Assembly: GCA_023665575.1 (NCBI GenBank)
Contig: JAMPDQ010000003.1
Location: 24,792-88,791 of the forward strand
DNA: 64,000 nt
Direction of reading: 5' to 3'
Source: Candidatus Amulumruptor caecigallinarius
GTDB lineage: Bacteria > Bacteroidota > Bacteroidia > Bacteroidales > Muribaculaceae
Shown here: in pieces, positions 37,696 through 45,866 of the stretch
How positions within the stretch are numbered: position 1 is the stretch's first letter
Layout of the letters: the number at the start of each line of letters is the position of its first letter
Notes under the pieces: model-generated
The model's input: the letters and a program-made list of their open reading frames with translations, nothing else
Databases searched by the model: none
Told to the model about the DNA's origin: nothing
Translations under genes and position numbers: made by a program

Positions 37696-40584
37696 ATGGG
37701 AAACAATTCAGAATCAATATATATGCCAACAGACGAAGCCAACGCATCAAAACCCTCAGAAATGGTTGAAGTTTTTGGTGCCAGAGAGCACAACCTCAAG
37801 AATATAGATGTTTCGCTGCCGCATAATTCGCTAAACGTTATAACCGGTCTGAGTGGATGTGGAAAGTCATCTCTTGCATTCGACACCATCTTTGCGGAAG
37901 GACAGCGCCGATATATCGAAACATTCTCTTCATACGCACGCAATATGTTGGGATCTCTCGAGCGTCCGGATGTTGACAAAATCACCGGTCTGAGCCCTGT
38001 GATAAGTATAGAGCAGAAAACGGTGAATAAAAACCCGCGAAGCACCGTCGGCACAACTACCGAGGTGTATGATTTTTTCAGACTTCTTTTTGCCAGAATG
38101 GGGGAGGCTCGCAGCTATCTTACAGGCAATTTAATGAAGAAATATACGCAAGAAAAGATTGTTGACATGATTTCCCATGAATATGAGGGCAAAAGAATCT
38201 ATATTTTGTCTCCACTGGTCAACAACAGAAAGGGACATTATAAGGAATTGTTCGAGAACTTGCGGAAAAAAGGATACCTGAACGTCAGGATAGATGGTGA
38301 ACTTAAAGAAATCAGCTATGGCATGAAGCTTAACCGCTATCAGAATCACACAGTGGAATTGGTGGTTGATAAGCTGAAAGTTTCCGGGAAGGATCTAGAG
38401 CGGCTAAAAAAAAGCGTAGAGATGGCAATGAAGCAGGGGAAGAAAACGATGGCAGTGATGGATGTCGACGCCGGCACGTTTCGCCGCTACAGTCAGGAAT
38501 TGATGGATTCTGAAAGCGGGCTTTCATATCCCGAGCCCGCCCCTCATCATTTCTCTTTTAATTCCCCGCTTGGTGCTTGCAGCAAATGCAAAGGTCTCGG
38601 ATATGTTAATCTCATTGATGTCGACAAGATTATACCCGATAAGGAAAAATCAATCCATAATGGAGGAATAGTTCCGTTGGGTAAATACAGAAATTCACTT
38701 GTATTCTGGCAGCTTGAAGCTATATGCAGGCTTGCGGACTGCTCTTTGAAGACTCCGATAAAAGATTTGCCTGAAGATATAATTGAAGATATATTACACG
38801 GCACTGATGCGCATCTTGATGTGCATTCCGAAACGATGTCACTCGGCAGCCGGGCTTCAGAATATGATGGACTTGTGAAATATATCGAGATGCAATGCTC
38901 TGAAGATGCCGGTGCTGAAGCAAACAAATGGAGCGGCCAGTTTTATTCGCGTCAGGTATGCCCGGAATGCAGAGGCAAGAGGCTGAATAAAATGGCTCTC
39001 AACTTCTTCATAGATGGCAAGAGCATAGCAGATGTGTCGGCTATGGATATCCGGGAGCTGTATGAGTGGACACAGAATCTGGAAGACCGTTTGAACCCTG
39101 CCTTTCGACATGTGGCCGAGGAGATTTTGAAGGAGATCAGGTCAAGACTTAAATTTCTGATAGATGTCGGTCTTGACTATCTTTCGCTGAATCGTAACAG
39201 TGCCACTTTAAGCGGAGGAGAGAGCCAGCGCATCCGCCTTGCCACTCAAATAGGTTCGCAACTTGTAAATGTGCTGTATATCCTTGATGAGCCCTCCATA
39301 GGCTTGCATCAGCGTGATAACGAGCGCCTCATAGAAAGTCTTAAGCAATTGCGAGACAATGGCAACACTATAATTGTGGTGGAGCACGATCGCGACATAA
39401 TGGAGCATGCCGACTATATTGTTGACATCGGGCCGGGAGCCGGGTCAAAAGGGGGAGAGGTGATGTTTCAAGGCACTCCGAAAGAAATACTGAACAGTCA
39501 CACCCTGACTGCTGAATATCTGCTAGGAAGCAAGTCGGTGGGGATGCCCGAAAAGCGCAGAAAAGGCAATGGCAAATTCCTGACACTTAAGGGCGCATCG
39601 GGACATAATCTCAAAAACGTGGATTTAAAGCTTCCTTTAGGGATGTTTATATGCGTGAGCGGAGTTAGCGGCAGTGGAAAATCATCGCTGATTAATGGCA
39701 CACTGCAACCCATACTGAGCAAAAAATTTTATCGGTCGCTGCAAGAGCCGCTGCCATACAAAAAAATTGTCGGAGAAGAGAATATCGACAAAATTGTAAC
39801 AGTGGATCAGTCGCCGCTCGGCCGATCTCCGCGCTCAAACCCGGCAACATATACCGGGGTGTTTGCCGACATCCGCAAACTGTTTGTGGAATTGCCGGAG
39901 TCAAAGATTCGCGGATATAAGCCCGGTAGATTCTCATTTAATGTGAGAGGCGGCAGATGCGAAACGTGCAAGGGGAACGGATATCGCACCATAGAAATGA
40001 ATTTTCTGCCGGATGTGCTTGTGCCGTGCGAATCATGCCATGGAAAACGCTATAACCGCGAAACATTGGAAGTCAGATATAAAGGGAAATCAATTTCCGA
40101 TGTTTTGGAAATGACTGTTGACGAGGCTGTGGTATTTTTCGAGAATATTCCATCCATTATAAAGAAAATAAAGGTGTTGCAGGATATCGGCCTCGGATAT
40201 GTGCGACTCGGACAACCCTCAAGCACACTCAGTGGCGGTGAAAACCAGCGTGTGAAACTCGCAACCGAGCTGGCCAAAAAAGATACCGGCAAAACTCTCT
40301 TTATTCTTGACGAACCGACAACCGGACTTCATTTCGAAGATATCAGAGTGCTGCTGAAAGTGATTAATAAACTTGCAGACAAAGGCAACACCATAGTTGT
40401 GATTGAACATAATCTTGAAATGCTTGCAAACGCTGATTATGTGATTGACATGGGTCCTGATGGAGGATGCAAAGGTGGAATGGTTATGGCTGCCGGCACA
40501 CCCGAGGAATTGGCCGAAGCTGACACTCCAACCGGCAAATATTTAAAACAGGAGCTTGAAAGGCAGAAAAAAGTGAATGGATAA
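37696..40584 (+). CDS. uvrA: Excinuclease ABC subunit A
   Basis: A 962-aa DNA-damage recognition ATPase of nucleotide excision repair. Two ABC modules are visible, with Walker A ITGLSGCGKSSLAFDT near the N-terminus and SGVSGSGKSSLINGTL in the second half. The signature motifs are LSGGESQRIRLATQIG and LSGGENQRVKLATELA, each followed by Walker B (LYILDEPSIGLHQRD and LFILDEPTTGLHFED). Zinc ligands appear as CSKCKGLG, CPECRGKR, CETCKGNG and CESCHGKR. The ATG at 37696 is preferred; a TTG-started extension to 37648 is encoded partly by repeat sequence. Confidence 0.97.
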   Translation: MGNNSESIYMPTDEANASKPSEMVEVFGAREHNLKNIDVSLPHNSLNVITGLSGCGKSSLAFDTIFAEGQRRYIETFSSYARNMLGSLERPDVDKITGLSPVISIEQKTVNKNPRSTVGTTTEVYDFFRLLFARMGEARSYLTGNLMKKYTQEKIVDMISHEYEGKRIYILSPLVNNRKGHYKELFENLRKKGYLNVRIDGELKEISYGMKLNRYQNHTVELVVDKLKVSGKDLERLKKSVEMAMKQGKKTMAVMDVDAGTFRRYSQELMDSESGLSYPEPAPHHFSFNSPLGACSKCKGLGYVNLIDVDKIIPDKEKSIHNGGIVPLGKYRNSLVFWQLEAICRLADCSLKTPIKDLPEDIIEDILHGTDAHLDVHSETMSLGSRASEYDGLVKYIEMQCSEDAGAEANKWSGQFYSRQVCPECRGKRLNKMALNFFIDGKSIADVSAMDIRELYEWTQNLEDRLNPAFRHVAEEILKEIRSRLKFLIDVGLDYLSLNRNSATLSGGESQRIRLATQIGSQLVNVLYILDEPSIGLHQRDNERLIESLKQLRDNGNTIIVVEHDRDIMEHADYIVDIGPGAGSKGGEVMFQGTPKEILNSHTLTAEYLLGSKSVGMPEKRRKGNGKFLTLKGASGHNLKNVDLKLPLGMFICVSGVSGSGKSSLINGTLQPILSKKFYRSLQEPLPYKKIVGEENIDKIVTVDQSPLGRSPRSNPATYTGVFADIRKLFVELPESKIRGYKPGRFSFNVRGGRCETCKGNGYRTIEMNFLPDVLVPCESCHGKRYNRETLEVRYKGKSISDVLEMTVDEAVVFFENIPSIIKKIKVLQDIGLGYVRLGQPSSTLSGGENQRVKLATELAKKDTGKTLFILDEPTTGLHFEDIRVLLKVINKLADKGNTIVVIEHNLEMLANADYVIDMGPDGGCKGGMVMAAGTPEELAEADTPTGKYLKQELERQKKVNG

Positions 40585-40601
40585 AATTAACATAATTCAT
40601 A

Positions 40602-40797
40602 TTATGTTAAATAGAAAGGGCAAATCATTCTTCGGTACGTCTGCATCCATGAGAATGTGCGCTCCACGACCCATCGCCCGGCAACCGGGACAAAGTCGGA
40701 AGTGACGTAATTTGATTTGACGCATTCCAATGTTATGCCGAATTCTTCAAACGGCATATCCTTTCGGAAGCTTGTTCCATTGACATCCGGTGTAAAC
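40602..40797 (-). pseudogene. Remnant of an IS5-family transposase (C-terminal fragment)
   Basis: On the minus strand a frame closed at both ends by stops reads DVNGTSFRKDMPFEEFGITL, then VPVAGRWVVERTFSWMQTYR, then a short tail. RWVVERTFSWMQ-x-YRR is the catalytic-Glu region of IS5-group (IS1031/IS427-like) DDE transposases. Only about 65 codons remain; the DD part is gone. A TIR-like sequence lies 120 bp further right at 40917-40967, so this is a decayed, internally deleted insertion sequence. No other gene is in 40585-40961. Confidence 0.75.
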
Positions 40798-40916
40798 TAT
40801 GAAAAATATCGCTTCAAGTATATCAAATGGATCATGTCTGCGCAATGTCCGGCACAATGGCGGAAAGATTCACAACCGAAAGGTTGCTCCTTTCAGTCAA
40901 GAATAAAAATCGATTC

Positions 40917-40967
40917 AAGGCTGCGACCCCAACAACCGCTATTTTTTTACGAAACGGGGCCTTACAG
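40917..40967. mobile_element. TIR-like end next to the IS5-family remnant
   Basis: Read on the minus strand from 40967: taaggccccgtttcgtaaaa, then atagcggttgttggggtcgcagccttg. The outer part matches the dispersed GTTTCATAAAA end and the inner part matches the interior of the 32782-32859 element. The right end overlaps the last codons of the RSH gene. Confidence 0.65.
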
Positions 40968-42881
40968 CGTGCGTCTCTTCACTTCATCCACGCCGTCAAT
41001 GCGGCTGATATGAGCGATTATCCTTTGCAATTCCCCGAACGAATGCACACCGAATGTGATTCGGCATGTCACAATATTGTCGGTAGTTTCCGTGTTGATG
41101 GCTGCTATTGCGAGATGAAGCGTATTCGTGATGCAATCAACAAGGTCTATCAGCAAATGATATCTGTCAACACATTTCACGATTATTTCAATTGGATATA
41201 AAGTTTTATCCTCCTTGAAATTCACCGACACAATTCTGTCACCATATTGTGAGGCATATCTGATTGCCGCAGGACAATCCCGTTTATGCAAAGTGATGCC
41301 GGTCAGTTCATCCTTAAAGCCGATAACTTCCTCACCGGGGATTGGATCACAGCAATCGCACCGTTTAAATTCAGGCTTTGGGAGGGATTGCAAATAGCTT
41401 CTTATGGCACTTTTGGCTTTATATGTCACCACTGATTCGAGCCAGTTTTCTTCAGGATGCGAATTGTGACTTGTGAAAATTTCCACCACATCACCGCGCC
41501 TTAACGGAGCCTTAATCGATGCAAGGAATCCGTTGATACGGGCGTGGTTGGCATGCTCTCCCAGCTTGTTGTCAACCTCATAGGCAAAGTCGAGCACACT
41601 TGATTTTTGGGGAAGCACCACCGGCTTTCCCTTGGGCGTAAATGTCATTATATCATCATTATAGAAGGCATCAACCACCTTCTCCATAAAATTGGCTCCA
41701 TCGCTTGCCTGGCTTGAAATGTCGTTGAGCACGCGGCGGAATTTTTCAATCCAGCGCTTTATGCTGTCTTCACTCCTTTCGGCCATTGGACCGAGTTGCG
41801 AATCATTCACCATGCGGCGGCTGCTTATATGCACCTCCTGCCACCGGCCGAAATCGGCCAGTAACTTCACATGGAAACTCTGATAACCATTTTCCTTGGG
41901 AGAATCTATATAATTGGATATCCCACCAGGCTTCTCCTTAAAGCGATTAGTGAGAACTGAATAGATTTTCAGAGCCATGTCTTTTTCCGAAATGCCATCT
42001 GTGGGGTTCGGGAATACAATCTCTGTGAAATGCCGGTATTTCAGATGATTAAAATCATCACCATATTTGTGCATTTTCCGCCAAATGCTGTAAGGCTTGC
42101 GATATTCGATATATACTTCCGCCTTTATTCCCGATGCTTTAAGAATTGCCTTTATTTCATCGGTAAATATTTTCAATCGTGCCTTTTGGTCGGCTTCATC
42201 ACGAGCAATAAGACCTGATATATTTTCATATTCATGAGGACAGCGAAATTTGAAACTAAGATTTTCGAGTTCTGTCTTAACATTATAAAGCCCAAGGCGA
42301 TTCGCCAGAGGAGCGTAAAAATAGTCGGTCTCCCCCGCTATTTTCATCTGCTTGTCGGCTCTCATAGAGGAGAGTGTGCGCATGTTATGCAGACGGTCGG
42401 CCAATTTCACAAGCAGCGGACGCACATCATATTGAATGGAATTAAGCATCTGCCTAAAATTGTCAACCTGCTTGGACTCCTCATATTTGTCTTTTTTAGG
42501 CTTTGTTACCACTTGAACAAGGTGGGCCACATCATCATTGAATTGACTTTTAATTTCTTCGATGGTATGGGGTGTGTCTTCCACCACATCATGCAGAAAA
42601 GCGGCACAAACTTGCGCAGCATCTAGTCCGAGCTCGTCGGCTGCGATTGTCGCAACGGCAATGGGATGCAGGATATAGGGCTCACCGGTTTTCCTTTTCT
42701 GCCGGGCATGTGCTTCGCGGGCAAGTTCAAATGCCCTTTTAATAGAATTTAATTCATGGTCGGAGACTCTTTTTGACATTGAGTCAAAAACATGCTGTGC
42801 ACGTTCCTCGATTATTCGGTCGTAATCTTTTTCCAAAACAATAATATTTTCAACTGATGAAGTATGATGCCATGCATGCAT
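40962..42881 (-). CDS. RelA/SpoT-family (p)ppGpp hydrolase with degenerate synthetase domain
   Basis: A 639-aa RSH protein. The HD hydrolase domain is intact: H72 (LHPIAVATIA), H97-D98 (FLHDVVEDT) and KLADRLHNMRTL (162-170). The synthetase domain keeps the G-loop NGYQSFH (331-337) and EVHISSRRM, but the usual YDLxAxR stretch reads HLKYRHFTEIVF (279-290) and the R-x-K before YSI reads E-Y-R. So catalytic Asp and nucleotide-binding Arg seem lost. TGS (about 413-475), a zinc-finger-like CDCCDPIPGEE and an ACT domain follow. I infer a hydrolase-dominant enzyme. A repeat element begins 7 bp upstream of the ATG. Confidence 0.85.
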   Translation of the reverse strand: MHAWHHTSSVENIIVLEKDYDRIIEERAQHVFDSMSKRVSDHELNSIKRAFELAREAHARQKRKTGEPYILHPIAVATIAADELGLDAAQVCAAFLHDVVEDTPHTIEEIKSQFNDDVAHLVQVVTKPKKDKYEESKQVDNFRQMLNSIQYDVRPLLVKLADRLHNMRTLSSMRADKQMKIAGETDYFYAPLANRLGLYNVKTELENLSFKFRCPHEYENISGLIARDEADQKARLKIFTDEIKAILKASGIKAEVYIEYRKPYSIWRKMHKYGDDFNHLKYRHFTEIVFPNPTDGISEKDMALKIYSVLTNRFKEKPGGISNYIDSPKENGYQSFHVKLLADFGRWQEVHISSRRMVNDSQLGPMAERSEDSIKRWIEKFRRVLNDISSQASDGANFMEKVVDAFYNDDIMTFTPKGKPVVLPQKSSVLDFAYEVDNKLGEHANHARINGFLASIKAPLRRGDVVEIFTSHNSHPEENWLESVVTYKAKSAIRSYLQSLPKPEFKRCDCCDPIPGEEVIGFKDELTGITLHKRDCPAAIRYASQYGDRIVSVNFKEDKTLYPIEIIVKCVDRYHLLIDLVDCITNTLHLAIAAINTETTDNIVTCRITFGVHSFGELQRIIAHISRIDGVDEVKRRTL

Positions 42882-42888
42882 TGCTGTT

Positions 42889-43135
42889 TAAGGCTCTGTT
42901 TTATAAAAAATTAAACATTAGGGTCGGCTTATTTTTGAGATAATTTATTCATTTTCAGTGGAAGCAACATCTCGGTTGTGACCGGCGGAATCGGATAAAT
43001 CATCCGGAAAATAAGACGGGCCGATTTTGATTCTTTGAATCAGTGATACAACCCGCTATACTTCCGGTTCTTAGGTGATAAACCCGGCTCATGCATGCGG
43101 ACTCGAATATTAAAATTCTTATGAAACAGACTCTG
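42889..43135. mobile_element. MITE-like element, 247 bp, with terminal inverted repeats
   Basis: The left end taaggctctgttttataaaa (42889 onward) and the right end ttcttatgaaacagactctg (to 43135) are inverted copies of each other with a few mismatches. The interior has no open reading frame of note and contains the shared strings aaacattaggg and cccggctcatgcatgcgg. It lies between the RSH start codon and the DUF1599 gene. The rest of 43136-43276 is A+T-rich with no clear promoter. Confidence 0.75.
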
Positions 43136-43276
43136 AAAATCCAATTTGTAGTAGACTTATCCTTTCTATGAAAACAAATATAGTGATTTTGATTTTAAAT
43201 AAAGATATTTTTTTAATAATTTAGCGTTGGAATATTATTATTACTTGCGAACATGCAATAAACAGCGGGAAAAGAA

Positions 43277-43816
43277 ATGACGTTGACAGAAACACAATTT
43301 GCTGAAATTAAGAAACTTTGTCGCGACGTATTTGAAAAAAAAATGATTGATTACGGCACATCATGGAGAATAATGCGCCCGTCAAGCTTGACCGACCAAA
43401 TTTATATCAAGGCAAAGCGAATCAGAAATCTTGAGACAAATGGCGAGGATTTCGCAGCTGTCAATGAGGGTATTGAGCCTGAATTTATCGGCATAATCAA
43501 TTACTGCGCCATGGCGCTTATCCAATTGGACATGAGTCCCGGAGATGCACTCCCCCACTCTGTAGCCCTCAGGCTGTATGATGAGAAAATAGATGCTGCC
43601 ACAAAGCTTATGCTTAATAAAAATCATGATTATGATGAAGCATGGCGTGAAATGAGAGTGAGCAGTTTCACAGATATAATTCTGCAAAAACTTTTGCGCA
43701 CAAAAGAGATAGAATCCAATTCCGGCAAAACGCTTGTTTCAGAAGGCGTTGATGCCAATTACATGGATATGATAAATTATGCCTTCTTCGCACTCATCAA
43801 GCTCAGATTCGAATAA
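43277..43816 (+). CDS. DUF1599 protein with internally duplicated domain
   Basis: A 179-aa cytosolic protein made of two copies of one domain. KKMIDYGTSWRIMRPSSLTD with KRIRNLE in the first half corresponds to KNHDYDEAWREMRVSSFTDI with LRTKEIE in the second, and each ends INYCAMALIQL or INYAFFALIKL. This is the DUF1599 family, which has also been named nucleotide-modification-associated domain 1; the biochemical role in Bacteroidales is unknown. Its last 38 bp overlap the start of the DoxX-family gene, implying translational coupling. Confidence 0.85.
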   Translation: MTLTETQFAEIKKLCRDVFEKKMIDYGTSWRIMRPSSLTDQIYIKAKRIRNLETNGEDFAAVNEGIEPEFIGIINYCAMALIQLDMSPGDALPHSVALRLYDEKIDAATKLMLNKNHDYDEAWREMRVSSFTDIILQKLLRTKEIESNSGKTLVSEGVDANYMDMINYAFFALIKLRFE

Positions 43817-45122
43817 CACAGAAATATTGCGCAACGGCATTTACTGTAGCATTATCACATGGATGCTACGGCTTGCTGTTGGAGGGACATTCATTTTCTC
43901 CGGATTTGTAAAAAGTGTTGATCCCCGGGGAGCGATATATAAATTTGAGGAATATTTCGCAGCTCTGCATCTGCCGGTTTTCCACTCATTCATCCTTGTT
44001 GCGGCATTTGCCCTGTGCATTCTTGAATTTCTTATAGGAGCATTCTTTATTTTCGGGTGTTATCGCAAATCAACGCCTGTGATTGCATTCCTGTTCATGT
44101 GTGTGATGACACCACTTACTCTTTGGATTGCACTCACTGATCCGGTGAAAGATTGCGGATGTTTCGGCGATGCGTTAATTTTGTCAAATTGGGATACATT
44201 CATAAAGAATGTTATCCTCACTGCAGCAATTGTATGGCTGATGAAATTCAATAAAAGATCAGCTGCACTTATCATGCCTGAGTTGCAATGGATTTCTATT
44301 GTAGTGTCATCTCTATTTATTGTTTTCATTGCAAGCATTGGTTATATCAGTCAGCCTCTTATTGATTTTAGAGCCTATCCTGTCGGAGGATCATTGGTAG
44401 AAAATTCCGAATCCTCACAAGATGATGAGGAAGATAATTTTATCTTTGAATATACCAACGGCAAAGAAATTAGGCATGTGGGCGTTAATGACGAGCTTCC
44501 GAGTGAAGAGGATGGCTGGCAATTTGTAAAAAGAATAGAAAAGCCGGTTGCAGACAGCGAAAACAAATCGGGAACAACAGAAAGTCACCGGAAAACATTC
44601 CGTCTTTGGAGCATAGATGGAGAGGAAGATCTCACTTCCGATGCTGTTAAAACGAATGGAGATGAGATTCTGATTTTGATGCCCGAGCTAAAGAATGTTT
44701 CTCCTGCCATGACATGGAAGATTAATTCTCTATATGATTATTCCGTGTCAAACAATATTAAAATGGCAGCTGTGGTGTCGGGTTCAACTGAAGAAATAGA
44801 AATTTGGAAAGACTTGTCGATGCCGCAATATGAGATATACACCGGTGATGACACATCAATAAAGGAGGTGGCAAGAGGGAATCCTGCAATTGTATATCTT
44901 TCCAATGGCAAAATAAAATGGAAATCCACTCTCAATGCGCTTGACGTGGAGGATTTCAAATCTGTAAAGGGCAATGATTCACTGAAAAATATAAATTTCA
45001 GTGCAACGCGCACCCTCTATAACACCATTTGCATATATGTAATCACCATGCTTGCTCTGATTGGGTTGTCATTCTCTCCTAAGCTTTTCGCAATGATTCA
45101 GACTCCGTTTCATAAAAAATAG
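43779..45122 (+). CDS. DoxX/MauE-like membrane protein (BT_3928 family)
   Basis: A 447-aa inner-membrane protein. An N-terminal four-helix DoxX/MauE-like domain (LRLAVGGTFIFSGFVKSVDP, LEFLIGAFFIFGCY, DPVKDCGCFGDALILSNWDTF) carries a conserved CGC pair. Further helices and a periplasmic region follow (about 210-420), which looks like a thioredoxin fold without a CxxC (ILILMPELKNVS, NPAIVYLSNGKIKW), then a last helix (YVITMLALIGLSFSPKLF). The family is suspected to act in redox or quinone-linked chemistry. The last residues (QTPFHKK) and the stop codon are encoded by a copy of the dispersed repeat. Confidence 0.8.
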   Translation: MPSSHSSSSDSNNTEILRNGIYCSIITWMLRLAVGGTFIFSGFVKSVDPRGAIYKFEEYFAALHLPVFHSFILVAAFALCILEFLIGAFFIFGCYRKSTPVIAFLFMCVMTPLTLWIALTDPVKDCGCFGDALILSNWDTFIKNVILTAAIVWLMKFNKRSAALIMPELQWISIVVSSLFIVFIASIGYISQPLIDFRAYPVGGSLVENSESSQDDEEDNFIFEYTNGKEIRHVGVNDELPSEEDGWQFVKRIEKPVADSENKSGTTESHRKTFRLWSIDGEEDLTSDAVKTNGDEILILMPELKNVSPAMTWKINSLYDYSVSNNIKMAAVVSGSTEEIEIWKDLSMPQYEIYTGDDTSIKEVARGNPAIVYLSNGKIKWKSTLNALDVEDFKSVKGNDSLKNINFSATRTLYNTICIYVITMLALIGLSFSPKLFAMIQTPFHKK

Positions 45123-45210
45123 CGGAGTATACTCCATCTGATGACACACTCAGCAGCCTAAGACTCCATTCCCCTACTTTAACAATTTTTGGTGAATGGG
45201 ACCTTAGTCT
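45099..45210. repeat. Composite intergenic repeat at the end of the DoxX gene
   Basis: cagactccgtttcataaaaa followed by atagcgg (45099-45125) matches the IS-remnant end at 40967. A CATTCCCC-type palindrome (aagactccattcccc with ttggtgaatgggacctta) follows at 45159-45206. Confidence 0.7.
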
Positions 45211-45234
45211 TTAGGAATTTTATGAATCCGGGCA

Positions 45235-45708
45235 TTATTCGTGGTGATAGGGCTCGCCGCGAATGATTGTCATTGCCCGATATAGTTGCTCGATAAAAAA
45301 TATCCTGACCATTTCATGATTGAATGTCATGCGTGACAACGAAATCTTTTCATTGGCTCGAGAATACACTTCATCTGAGAATCCATAGGGTCCACCTACC
45401 ACAAATACGAGCCGCTTGGAGCCGGATGCCATTGTCTTTTCTATATATGAGGCAAAGCCCGTAGAGGTGAATTCGGTGCCGCGCTCGTCAAGTAGCACTA
45501 CCCTATCAGAGGCCGACAACTTTGAAATTATAAGCTTTCCCTCCTTTTCTTTATGCAATTCTTTCGACATAGTCTTGCCGGTTTTAGCATCGGGAAGCTC
45601 TATAAGAGAAAATGGAATATATCTTCGCAGTCGCGACTTGTATTCCCCTATGCCGTCATTCACAAATTTGATGTGGGTAGAACCCACCGTGAGCAATACG
45701 AAATCCAT
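45235..45708 (-). CDS. rlmH: 23S rRNA pseudouridine-1915 N3-methyltransferase
   Basis: A 157-aa SPOUT methyltransferase that methylates pseudouridine 1915 in helix 69 of 23S rRNA. The family pattern is clear: VVLLDERGTEFTSTGFASYI, KRLVFVVGGPYGFSDEVY with the GGPYG SAM-binding loop, and the C-terminal knot SLSRMTFNHEMVRIFFIEQLYRAM ending RGEPYHHE. It is full length. Confidence 0.97.
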   Translation of the reverse strand: MDFVLLTVGSTHIKFVNDGIGEYKSRLRRYIPFSLIELPDAKTGKTMSKELHKEKEGKLIISKLSASDRVVLLDERGTEFTSTGFASYIEKTMASGSKRLVFVVGGPYGFSDEVYSRANEKISLSRMTFNHEMVRIFFIEQLYRAMTIIRGEPYHHE

Positions 45709-45736
45709 ATTAACAAGTATTTTATTAAACTGACTC

Positions 45737-45800
45737 TAAGGCTTCATTCCCTAAAAATTGTTAAGGCAGGAGCGGCCTGTTTTTGGGGATTAGAGCCTTA
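45737..45800. repeat. Palindromic intergenic element, CATTCCC type
   Basis: taaggcttcattccc and ggggattagagcctta are the inverted ends. The interior attgttaaggcaggagcggc with ctgttttt is the inverse of part of the 31193-31302 copy. Confidence 0.75.
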
Positions 45801-45840
45801 AAACAGGCACGGATATTGATTTGCAATATCCGTGCCTTAT
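45800..45840 (-). terminator. Terminator of the M16 peptidase gene
   Basis: AGGCACGGATATTG (45805-45818) and CAATATCCGTGCCT (45824-45837) form a perfect 14-bp stem with a 5-nt loop; on the minus strand it is followed by gttttaagg. It lies 27 bp beyond the stop at 45867. Confidence 0.75.
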
Positions 45841-45866
45841 ATATTCCCAAAAGGATGTGTTTTACA

